The position numbers were made by a program, and so were the translations under genes. Below are positions 42,849-50,973 of a DNA stretch of 64,000 bases, in pieces (positions within the stretch are counted from its first letter, which is position 1; the number at the start of each line of letters is the position of its first letter). Source of the stretch: Arcticibacterium luteifluviistationis (GTDB taxonomy: Bacteria; Bacteroidota; Bacteroidia; Cytophagales; Spirosomataceae). The notes under the pieces are model-generated. The model did not search any database and was not told where the DNA came from. It worked only from the letters and a program-made list of their open reading frames with translations. The stretch is taken from the NCBI RefSeq assembly GCF_003258705.1, contig NZ_CP029480.1:372001-436000 (forward strand), in the 5' to 3' direction.

Positions 42849-44525
42849 ATGCTTCAACCTTCAACTCTTGATTTTTCGCTTCGCCTTTTTTCGTCCTTAA
42901 TTTTCAGATTTCTTTTAGTCATAAATGGTTTATTGATAATCTCCACCGAAAAAAATAAATTCGATTGGTATATATATGTTTTAGTGACCGTTTTATACCT
43001 TTTACTATATCGATTCTGTTTTGCAAAGGATAACCATTTCAGAATTGCGAGGATAATTAATGATTATCTTTTTGTATTTATAATACTTTTTGACAAAGAC
43101 CTCTATTCCTTAAGCCATATAATCTTCACTTTTCTTCCTATTTTTAATTTCCCTAACTCAAGTTCAAGGAAGAGATTGTACTTCGCACCTTATATACTGG
43201 TGTTTTTGGTGATTTTTCTTTTGAATTACCCAGAAATACGTTTCATCGAATGTTTCTCACTTCTATTTTTATTTGTAATTGATTTAACCGAACAGTTTCG
43301 AAGTAGATTATTCAGATTAACATCTACATTATTAACTGAGATAGACACGGCTTACTATGATGAAATTGATATTAAAAGAAGTTATACCATTTATCACCGA
43401 CTTATAGAATATCTGAATAAATCAAAATATTCATACATTTTTGTGGTCAATAAAATATTCTGCTTTTCTATTCGAGAGAATGATTTTATTTTAGTCAATA
43501 GTTCCAGTTTTGTTCTTCAATATAACTTGCAAGACTCAAATCTTAGAAAAAAAATAGAAAATAACAATTTCGTCCCAGAAGTCTCATTAGAAATAGATGG
43601 TATATTCTTGGAACGAGCCTACGGAGTTTCTATTAAGTCTAATAATAATAATTATTTCTTCGTTTTTGACATAGATATCGAAAATCCGTTAATTTTCGGG
43701 ATTCTAAAAGCCCACCTCTTTGAATATTTGAAACCTTTACTCTACAAAATTGCAGGATACCTTAATGTTACTAATGAAATAGGCCAAATTAAAAAACTTA
43801 CCTCTGAAGAATATTCAAAGAGTTCCACTTATATAAATGAAACAGCCTTTGCAATGCACTTTGTTAGGAACAAATTAAATCCATTGAAAAATTACTTTGA
43901 AGTTGTGAAGGATTTAAGAGACCCTAAGAATACAGCTTCACAAAGAGTTAAATGGAGCAAAATTGAAATTTCAGAACGTGAAAATGCTATTCGTTCTCTT
44001 GATTCAATACTCACTAAAACAAATAAAATTCTAGATTCAACAAATAATCCGTTCAGCATTACTGTTATTACTAATATTTCAATTAAAATGCTTATTGCTC
44101 TGATTAGAACTTCATGGTTAACTCAATTTAACTCAGATTCGATAAATTATTTTATAAATCCTAATGACTTGGACAAAACGACTAACTATAATGACTATGG
44201 TCTAGATATTCTTTTAACTGATATCACGGCTAATGCGAAAAAGTATAGTTCATCTAAATCTGAGATTCACTTTAAATCAAATGATGATTTCTTTTTAGTT
44301 GAGTTCAGAAATGACATTGTTTATGATAAGGATCGAACTAAAATAGATGAATTAAAACTTTTAATTCAAAACTTCAACTCAGAACGAATATTAGAAAACA
44401 AACAAAAAACTCACGGTCTTACTACAATTAAAAACTTTGCAAATCAAATGGGTATAATTAATTCAATTGAGATTGACAAAAAAACATTTATATTATGTCT
44501 TAAATTCAATTTAAATAATTGTTGA
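42849..44525 (+). CDS. Divergent multi-TM sensor histidine kinase
   Basis: 558 residues. About five or six membrane helices fill residues 10-145, with no large outer domain. A GAF-like cytosolic part follows (about 165-310). The dimerisation helix has A-M-H-F-V-R-N-K-L-N-P-L near 334, with His336 the likely phospho-acceptor. The ATPase part shows an N-box-like L-L-T-D-I-T-A-N-A-K-K-Y near 457-468 and a late H-G-L-T-T-I near 520 where the G2 box would be. The normal D-x-G-x-G is missing; F-R-N-D stands in its place. It is 1 base from the receiver gene. AT-rich codons differ from the neighbours, suggesting acquisition by transfer. Confidence 0.7.
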   Translation: MLQPSTLDFSLRLFSSLIFRFLLVINGLLIISTEKNKFDWYIYVLVTVLYLLLYRFCFAKDNHFRIARIINDYLFVFIILFDKDLYSLSHIIFTFLPIFNFPNSSSRKRLYFAPYILVFLVIFLLNYPEIRFIECFSLLFLFVIDLTEQFRSRLFRLTSTLLTEIDTAYYDEIDIKRSYTIYHRLIEYLNKSKYSYIFVVNKIFCFSIRENDFILVNSSSFVLQYNLQDSNLRKKIENNNFVPEVSLEIDGIFLERAYGVSIKSNNNNYFFVFDIDIENPLIFGILKAHLFEYLKPLLYKIAGYLNVTNEIGQIKKLTSEEYSKSSTYINETAFAMHFVRNKLNPLKNYFEVVKDLRDPKNTASQRVKWSKIEISERENAIRSLDSILTKTNKILDSTNNPFSITVITNISIKMLIALIRTSWLTQFNSDSINYFINPNDLDKTTNYNDYGLDILLTDITANAKKYSSSKSEIHFKSNDDFFLVEFRNDIVYDKDRTKIDELKLLIQNFNSERILENKQKTHGLTTIKNFANQMGIINSIEIDKKTFILCLKFNLNNC

Positions 44526-44526
44526 T

Positions 44527-44925
44527 ATGAGAAATTATAAAATTGCAGTAATTGAAAATGACATTAGTACTTTTATTTCTATGTTTGAATCATTAAATTT
44601 TAAGTATTTCAATGATGAACTTGAATTTACATATTACCCAAATAGCCAGAGTATCAACGGGGTAGAGAACCTTCTTTCTTACGATTTGTTAATTGTTGAT
44701 GTTAACCTTTCTTCACTTAGTGAATTGGATGGAATAGAAATAATAAAAAAAGTAGAATCTCACGCTGGCGATAGAGAAAAACCACAGGTGGTTTTATTTA
44801 CGGGGTATTCCAAGGCAGAAGAAAAAATTGCTAAGATTCAGTTACCCGATTTACCAATTATTATAAAGCCTGCTACATATTCACAGGTTTATAGTGTTAT
44901 AAAGGAGTTTCTTCCTCCAAATTGA
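44527..44925 (+). CDS. Stand-alone receiver (CheY-like) protein
   Basis: 132 residues, one receiver domain and no output part. The N-terminal acidic site is I-E-N-D near 9-12, the phospho-acceptor Asp58 lies in L-L-I-V-D-V-N-L, the switch Thr in V-V-L-F-T-G-Y and the Lys near 115 in I-I-I-K-P. It begins one base after the kinase stop and is its evident partner. With no DNA-binding domain, it probably acts by contact with another protein, for which the first gene of the cassette is the obvious candidate. That link is inferred. Confidence 0.85.
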   Translation: MRNYKIAVIENDISTFISMFESLNFKYFNDELEFTYYPNSQSINGVENLLSYDLLIVDVNLSSLSELDGIEIIKKVESHAGDREKPQVVLFTGYSKAEEKIAKIQLPDLPIIIKPATYSQVYSVIKEFLPPN

Positions 44926-45011
44926 TTTAAACGAAGCTTTCAGTTCCTTAGTTTTAGTATTTGTTAGTTAACTCAAAACTCCCTTTGTACAAAGCTCTCA
45001 TCTGTTTTCCC

Positions 45012-45019
45012 TATTTTTG
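45012..45019 (+). promoter_or_regulatory. -7 promoter box of leuS
   Basis: TATTTTTG fits TAnnTTTG exactly and lies 27 bases before the leuS ATG, so leuS does not depend on the cassette's transcript. No convincing -33 element at the usual distance is seen. Confidence 0.6.
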
Positions 45020-45046
45020 CCAAAATTTTAAGTTTAAAAGGCAGAA

Positions 45047-47857
45047 ATGGCAGTTTATAATCCTTCGGAAATAGAGAAAAAATGGCAGGCGTATTGGGAA
45101 AGCAATGAGACGTATAAAGTCGATATTGACCCATCAAAACCTAAGTTTTATGTACTAGATATGTTCCCTTACCCTTCTGGGGCAGGTTTGCATGTAGGGC
45201 ATCCGCTGGGTTACATCGCTTCTGATATCTATAGCCGTTATAAAAAACTGAAAGGTTTTAATGTATTGCACCCTATGGGTTTTGACTCCTTTGGTCTTCC
45301 TGCGGAGCAATACGCCATTCAAACTGGGCAACATCCTGCCATTACTACAGAAAAAAACATTGAGACCTACATAGGTCAAATGAAGAATATTGGCTTTGGC
45401 TACGACTGGAGTAGAGAAATTCGTACTTCTTCGCCAGAATATTACAAATGGACACAGTGGATTTTTATGCAGCTTTTTAATAGCTGGTATAATAAAGACA
45501 CCGACCGAGCTGAAGATATTGAAACATTAGAAGCATTATTCGCCCAAGGCGGTTCTGCTGCGGCCCATGCCGTTTGTGATGACGAATTACCAGAATTCAC
45601 AGCAGCTGAATGGAATGCACTTTCTGAAGACGATAAATATAAAACTACGCTAGATTACAGATTGACCTATTTATCGGAATCTATGGTAAACTTCTGTCCT
45701 GAACTGGGCATGGTGTTATCAAACGACGAGGTAAAAGACGGCGTATCGGAGCGTGGTGGTTATCCTGTGATTCAGAAAAAAATGCGTCAGTGGATGATGC
45801 GTATCACGGCTTATTGCGACAGATTAATTGACGGTTTAGAAAACGTAGATTGGTCGCATTCGCTAAAAGAGCAACAAAAAAACTGGATTGGTCGCTCACA
45901 AGGAGCTTCTGTCAAGTTTCCAGTGGCTGAGTCAGCTTTATTAAAAGAAAGAGGTTTTGAAGGCAAAGTAGAAGTGTTTACCACTAGAATTGACACCATT
46001 TATGGCGTGAGTTTTATGGTTTTGGCTCCTGAGCACGAATGGGTAGACACACTTACCACGCCAGAACAAAAAGACGCCATTGAGGCCTATAAACTAGAGA
46101 CACAGAAGCGTTCTGAATTAGACCGTATGTCAGACGTTAAAACGGTTTCTGGAGCATTTACGGGTTCTTACTGCGTAAATCCTGTCAATGGCGAGCAAGT
46201 TCCTATTTGGATTGCTGATTACGTGTTGGCAGGTTATGGAACGGGAGCTGTGATGGCTGTGCCAAGTGGCGACCAAAGAGACTGGAATTTTGCGAAGCAT
46301 TTCAATTTGCCAATTCCTGCTATTTCTGACGCTCAGCAAAACTTAGAAGAAGCTGCTGACGCATCAAAAGAAGGAAAATACATCAATTCAGGCATGATTG
46401 ACGGCATGGAATACCAAGAAGCCGTTGATACTTTAATAAACTGGATAGAGGCAAATAAAGTAGGAAAAGGTAAAATCAATTACAGACTAAGAGATGCTGT
46501 TTTTGCTCGTCAGCGTTACTGGGGAGAGCCTGTTCCTGTCTATTTTAAAGAGAATGGTCTACCCTATTTGGTGGACGAATCTGACTTGCCAATAGTTCTT
46601 CCTGAAATTGACGAGTACAAACCTACAGAAACCGGTGAGCCGCCTTTAGGACGTGCTAAAGACTGGAAATACAAAGGAAAATACGAGTACGAAATGTCGA
46701 CCATGCCAGGTTGGGCAGGAAGTAGCTGGTATTGGTACCGTTATATGGATGCCAAAAATGAAGATGCTTTCGCATCAAAAGAAGCGTTAGATTACTGGCA
46801 AGACGTTGATTTATATGTAGGAGGTACAGAACACGCTACAGGTCACTTACTGTATAGCCGTTTTTGGAACAAATTCTTGAAAGACAAAGGCTTTGTAAAG
46901 CAAGAGGAGTTTGCCAAGAAACTCATCAATCAAGGGATGATTCAGGGGCGTTCTAGCTTTGTTTACAGAGTGAAGAATACCGAAATACCTACTTTTGTTT
47001 CTTTTGGTTTAAGAAAGGAATACGACACACAAAGGTTACATGTTGATGTCAATATTGTAGACAATGATATTCTTGACGTAGAAGCATTTAAAACAACGAG
47101 AATCGATGTTCCTGCAAATTCAGAATTTATTCTTGAAAATGGTAAATATCATTGCGGAAGCGAAGTGGAGAAGATGTCGAAGTCTAAATACAACGTCGTA
47201 AACCCTGATATTTTAGTAGACCGCTATGGTGCCGATACCCTTCGTCTTTACGAGATGTTCTTGGGACCATTAACAGAGGCAAAACCATGGGACACTAAGG
47301 GAATTGAAGGAACTTCAAGGTTCTTGAAAAAGCTTTGGCGTTTGTTCTTTGACCAGAATGGTGAATCTCTTTTAGTAGACGAAAAAGCTACTCCAGAAGA
47401 GTTGAAAGCTTTGCATAAAGCCATCAAAAAAGTAGGTTCAGATATTGAGACATTCTCTTTCAATACTTCCGTAAGTACATTCATGATTTGTGTGAATGAA
47501 CTGACTGATTTGAAATGCCATAAAAAGGAAATTTTAGAGCTATTACTAGTTGTCATTTCTCCTTATGCACCGCATATAGCAGAAGAGCTTTGGGCAAAAA
47601 TAGGAAACGAAGAAGGCAGCATCACTTCACAAGAATATCCTGACTTTAATGAGGAATACTTAAAAGAGTCGGACATCGAATATCCTATACAAATAGGCGG
47701 AAAAGTTCGTGTTAAGTTGAATTTCCCTGCCGAAACTGGTAAAGAAGAGATAGAAAAAGTGGTATTAGCTAATGCCGACGTAATCAAATGGATGGATGGC
47801 AAACCACTTAGAAAAATCATAGTCGTACCTAAGAAGATTGTAAATATTGTGGTGTAA
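45047..47857 (+). CDS. leuS: Leucyl-tRNA synthetase
   Basis: A 936-residue class I synthetase charging tRNA-Leu. The HIGH-type motif is P-Y-P-S-G-A-G-L-H-V-G-H near 41-52. The CP1 editing domain contains the conserved G-T-G-A-V-M-A-V-P near 396-405. The KMSKS loop E-K-M-S-K-S-K-Y-N is near 706-714. An anticodon-binding domain follows, and a C-terminal domain ends the protein. The segment before KMSKS (about 640-700) is a longer insertion than in E. coli, common in Bacteroidota LeuS. Single gene with its own -7 box and terminator. Confidence 0.98.
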   Translation: MAVYNPSEIEKKWQAYWESNETYKVDIDPSKPKFYVLDMFPYPSGAGLHVGHPLGYIASDIYSRYKKLKGFNVLHPMGFDSFGLPAEQYAIQTGQHPAITTEKNIETYIGQMKNIGFGYDWSREIRTSSPEYYKWTQWIFMQLFNSWYNKDTDRAEDIETLEALFAQGGSAAAHAVCDDELPEFTAAEWNALSEDDKYKTTLDYRLTYLSESMVNFCPELGMVLSNDEVKDGVSERGGYPVIQKKMRQWMMRITAYCDRLIDGLENVDWSHSLKEQQKNWIGRSQGASVKFPVAESALLKERGFEGKVEVFTTRIDTIYGVSFMVLAPEHEWVDTLTTPEQKDAIEAYKLETQKRSELDRMSDVKTVSGAFTGSYCVNPVNGEQVPIWIADYVLAGYGTGAVMAVPSGDQRDWNFAKHFNLPIPAISDAQQNLEEAADASKEGKYINSGMIDGMEYQEAVDTLINWIEANKVGKGKINYRLRDAVFARQRYWGEPVPVYFKENGLPYLVDESDLPIVLPEIDEYKPTETGEPPLGRAKDWKYKGKYEYEMSTMPGWAGSSWYWYRYMDAKNEDAFASKEALDYWQDVDLYVGGTEHATGHLLYSRFWNKFLKDKGFVKQEEFAKKLINQGMIQGRSSFVYRVKNTEIPTFVSFGLRKEYDTQRLHVDVNIVDNDILDVEAFKTTRIDVPANSEFILENGKYHCGSEVEKMSKSKYNVVNPDILVDRYGADTLRLYEMFLGPLTEAKPWDTKGIEGTSRFLKKLWRLFFDQNGESLLVDEKATPEELKALHKAIKKVGSDIETFSFNTSVSTFMICVNELTDLKCHKKEILELLLVVISPYAPHIAEELWAKIGNEEGSITSQEYPDFNEEYLKESDIEYPIQIGGKVRVKLNFPAETGKEEIEKVVLANADVIKWMDGKPLRKIIVVPKKIVNIVV

Positions 47858-47882
47858 TTCTTAGCACATAGTTTATAAAAGT

Positions 47883-47917
47883 AAGGCTGCATTTTGATAT
47901 AAAATGCAGCCTTTTCT
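47883..47917. terminator. Terminator between leuS and the CutA-like gene
   Basis: A perfect 13-bp stem (47883-47895 with 47901-47913) with loop GATAT is followed by TTCTTT. It lies between converging genes and probably serves leuS mainly. Confidence 0.9.
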
Positions 47918-47941
47918 TTGTCCAATATTTAAGAAGACCAA

Positions 47942-48226
47942 TCAATTAGGATTCCAATTTTGATAGACAACTGGCACAGAATAAATCTCCTTTAAGGCAT
48001 CACCACACCTCGCTTCAAGTGCCTTATGAATAGAACTAAACTCAGAGGCTTTTGATATAAAAGAAAGCTTGTGAACAGTCTCTTTTACCACTTTATCGTT
48101 TTCAATAATGAAGTGTTCTCGCGTATAATCTACCTCTACAGATACCGCTAGGTTCTCCTTTAACAGCCATTCTGAAATTTGAATGAGCAAATCCTTATTA
48201 TTGATTAATAAATGAATTAATACCAT
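47942..48226 (-). CDS. Small CutA1-like protein (tentative)
   Basis: 94 residues, no signal. The order of elements resembles CutA1: helix L-L-I-Q-I-S-E-W-L-L-K-E-N-L-A, strand V-E-V-D-Y, strand L-S-F-I-S-K-A, helix, then E-I-Y-S-V-P-V-V-Y-Q-N-W-N-P, which parallels the closing E-I-x-x-x-P-V ... Y-x-x-W of CutA1. The usual C-V-N-I and W-x-G motifs are absent, so the match is remote. It starts 9 bases after the TolC gene and is the last gene of the export operon. A trimeric binding protein with a regulatory role is possible. Confidence 0.5.
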   Translation of the reverse strand: MVLIHLLINNKDLLIQISEWLLKENLAVSVEVDYTREHFIIENDKVVKETVHKLSFISKASEFSSIHKALEARCGDALKEIYSVPVVYQNWNPN

Positions 48227-48235
48227 AGTTTTAAT

Positions 48236-49621
48236 TTATGCTGAGGGCACTAGCAAACCAGCCGCCCATTGTTGTTTAAAATAAGCTTTCAAATACTTAA
48301 AATTGACCTCTAATAATTTCTTACGAGCATCTATGAGTTTGTTTTCTCTCGAAATTATTAAGAATAGAGAACTCTCTCCTTGACTAAATTTTAATTCTTC
48401 ATTTCTTAAAAGAAAACCGTAGTTCTCGGCTAATTCGCCAGCGGTAATTATCTGCTTTGCTAGCAAGTCTGTTTCTACTGCATACTGTCTAATCTTGTTC
48501 TCTATGCTCCAAGTTTTTTGCTGTTGTTGCAGCGTAGTTTCTTGTATTTTGAAATTAGTCTTAGCAAACTTACCCCTACCTTCTCTCAGAAATAATGGAA
48601 TTTTGAAGTCTATTCCAAATTTGTAATTGTTAGAAAAATATGGGTTCACTGCATATTCCGAGGAGAAATAATCCTTCCCAAGCAAGTTGTACTTCAAATC
48701 TAAGGTAGGAAGCATTGATTGTCTATTGAGCTTGCGTTCTACACCAAGTCCATCCAGTTTAAACTGATACGTTTTAAGCTCAGGGTGGTTTAGCTTAGCT
48801 AAAGCTACCATGTCGTCAATCTGCTCATTTTCCAGTTTTGAAGGCATGTTTTGTGGCTTTTGAGATTCATCCAACAAATAAGGATTCCCTTCTTCATCCC
48901 ATAAATATGCAGCCAAACCTATGGCATTCTTTCTCAAAGAAATGAACGCCTCTTGACTTAGCAAATCAATGTTTTGGACCTGTAAATAGGCTTCCACCGT
49001 ATCTGCACGAGATTTATAGCCATTATCAAAACCGAGTTTTGTCATCTCCAGCCTTTTCTGAGCATTGACGCTTTGCCCTTTTAAGAGCTCATTGTTTTGA
49101 AAGGAAGATGCCCAAAGCCAATACTGCTCTACTGCCTCTAAATAAATATCATTTAACATTTGCCGCTGCTCTTCTGTACTTTGAGAAACCATGAACTCCG
49201 CTTGCTTTCTAGCAGCTCTTTGATTATCCATAAGCAGTCCTTTAAGTATTGGCAACTCCAAACCCATGTAAGACAAGTTTCCGGGCGTTTGCTGAGGGTT
49301 TAGATACTTTCCTGAGCTATATTCATTCCCCGCCTTCACTCGCAATCCATAAGGTGTTTGCAGTTTAATCTCTGGGTTTTGAATGGTATAATACTCATCG
49401 CCTGCCAAAGTTTTGTTATCAGACTGGTAAGCCAATACAGGGTCAAATGCACCTTTTGTAGCCAAATAACTCGATCGAAACTGATTTACGTTAGCTTCTG
49501 AAACCTTAAAAGCGGGATGATTTTCTTCGAAAATTCTTAAGAAATTCTCAAAAAACAGCACCTCCTGCCCCACTGATAAAAATGGGAGTAAAAGGGCTAA
49601 GAATATTAATCTAAATTTCAT
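48236..49621 (-). CDS. TolC-family outer-membrane efflux protein
   Basis: 461 residues with signal peptide (ends L-S-V-G-Q). Two helical hairpin halves typical of TolC: A-N-V-N-Q-F-R-S-S-Y-L near 45 and L-A-E-N-Y-G-F-L-L-R-N-E-E-L-K-F-S-Q-G-E-S-S in the second half, the latter being the usual G-x-S/T closing motif. It provides the outer-membrane tunnel for the adaptor and ABC protein encoded just upstream. Its ATG overlaps the adaptor's stop (ATGA). Confidence 0.92.
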   Translation of the reverse strand: MKFRLIFLALLLPFLSVGQEVLFFENFLRIFEENHPAFKVSEANVNQFRSSYLATKGAFDPVLAYQSDNKTLAGDEYYTIQNPEIKLQTPYGLRVKAGNEYSSGKYLNPQQTPGNLSYMGLELPILKGLLMDNQRAARKQAEFMVSQSTEEQRQMLNDIYLEAVEQYWLWASSFQNNELLKGQSVNAQKRLEMTKLGFDNGYKSRADTVEAYLQVQNIDLLSQEAFISLRKNAIGLAAYLWDEEGNPYLLDESQKPQNMPSKLENEQIDDMVALAKLNHPELKTYQFKLDGLGVERKLNRQSMLPTLDLKYNLLGKDYFSSEYAVNPYFSNNYKFGIDFKIPLFLREGRGKFAKTNFKIQETTLQQQQKTWSIENKIRQYAVETDLLAKQIITAGELAENYGFLLRNEELKFSQGESSLFLIISRENKLIDARKKLLEVNFKYLKAYFKQQWAAGLLVPSA

Positions 49622-50973
49622 TTCGCTTTCGTTTTAGCTGATGTGCCTTCCTGTTGATAATACTCTGGCGGGAAACCATTGATATTTCGCCATAGCTCGT
49701 AATAAATACGAACATCTTTAAGCAAGGCAATACCTTTTGCTCCGCCTCCCATTCTAAGTGTTTCTGGCCATTTTCTTTCTTCTGGGTCTTCGGCTACAAG
49801 TACCCTAAATTTGCCATTAACACTTACCGAGGTTTCTACGGTGGTAATTACACCACCAAAAGTACCATAGCTATTCTTTGGCCAGCCACTAAATACTATC
49901 ACCGGAAAACCATCAAAAACCAATCTTACCTTTTGTCCAATTTGAATTAAAGGCAAATCCATAGGCTCCACAAACATCTCTACGGCATAATTCGGGTTAA
50001 CAGGAACTATCTCCACTATATTTTCCCCTTCTTTCAACACCTCTCCTATCCCTGATTTTCTAGCTTTGGTAATCTGCCCATCTTGCGGAGCTAAAATGTA
50101 ATAGAGTTCTTGCCTAGCATCATAATTTGCTAATTGGTTTTCCAATTTTGCAATCTCCGCTTCCCCATTCGCCGCCAAAGAAATACTGCTATATCGCTCT
50201 CCTTCGGTTTTTGATAACTTTTCTAAATACTCTTGAATTACACTGTTCTTATCTATCTGAAGATTAAGATATTCCTGCCTACTCTGTGAATACTTATTCT
50301 CTGAACTGTTGAGCTTTGCAATCCCGTCTTGGAAAGCAATTCTACGTTTTTCAAAATCTGTTCTAGAGATTGCACCACTATCTAACATGGTTTGAGCAGC
50401 CTTAAACTGTCTATCATAAGCCATAAATGCATTTTTTGCTGCTATTAGCGACACACTGTCACTTGATATTTTCATCTGCTGTTGCCCTAGTTTATTATCA
50501 ATAGACTGAAGCTTAAACTTTCTTGCAGATCCTAATGCTTCCATTTGTTTACCAGCAGTTTGAGCCTTTCCTTGGTAGGCATTAATGCTTCCTTTTTTTG
50601 CATTTATTTGCTCTTGTGTTCTAGCAATAAGTACAGGGTCAAAATACTCTACTTTTACTTCTCCAAGCTTTAAAATAGTATCTCCCTTTGAGACAAAGTC
50701 TCCTTCTTTCACATACCATTTTTCTATTTTACCGGGAATAATAGTGTTTAATTCCTGTGGACGGTCTTCTTGTCTTAATGTACTTACTTTTCCTGTAGAT
50801 CGAATATTTTGCGTCCAAGGCAAGAATAAAACAATACCAAACAAGATGCCCAAGCCTAAAAACCATCTTAAGGCTGAGTTTCGTTTGTCAATTTTATATA
50901 TCTCAGAAAATGCTTTTACGCTCCCTCTTAAATCCTTTTTCAAGAAGGTGTTTCCATCAAAATGATTATTCAT
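49618..50973 (-). CDS. HlyD-family periplasmic adaptor
   Basis: 451 residues. One N-terminal membrane helix near 35-55, then a lipoyl-like half (G-K-I-E-K-W-Y-V-K-E-G-D-F-V-S-K-G-D near 85), a long coiled-coil hairpin (about 115-275), the second lipoyl half (A-P-Q-D-G-Q-I near 290) and a beta-barrel domain. It links the inner-membrane transporter to TolC. It overlaps the ABC gene by 8 bases upstream and the TolC gene by 4 bases downstream, so the three are translated together. Confidence 0.93.
   Translation of the reverse strand: MNNHFDGNTFLKKDLRGSVKAFSEIYKIDKRNSALRWFLGLGILFGIVLFLPWTQNIRSTGKVSTLRQEDRPQELNTIIPGKIEKWYVKEGDFVSKGDTILKLGEVKVEYFDPVLIARTQEQINAKKGSINAYQGKAQTAGKQMEALGSARKFKLQSIDNKLGQQQMKISSDSVSLIAAKNAFMAYDRQFKAAQTMLDSGAISRTDFEKRRIAFQDGIAKLNSSENKYSQSRQEYLNLQIDKNSVIQEYLEKLSKTEGERYSSISLAANGEAEIAKLENQLANYDARQELYYILAPQDGQITKARKSGIGEVLKEGENIVEIVPVNPNYAVEMFVEPMDLPLIQIGQKVRLVFDGFPVIVFSGWPKNSYGTFGGVITTVETSVSVNGKFRVLVAEDPEERKWPETLRMGGGAKGIALLKDVRIYYELWRNINGFPPEYYQQEGTSAKTKAK

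Noticed and set aside
42093-44925. Detocs-type phage-defence locus
   Set aside because: Kinase plus receiver are present, but the expected nucleotide-phosphorylase effector fused to a receiver is absent, so that known system does not fit.
50585-50965. Plus-strand ORF of 126 codons opposite the HlyD adaptor
   Set aside because: Antisense to the membrane helix and lipoyl part of the adaptor; no independent support.
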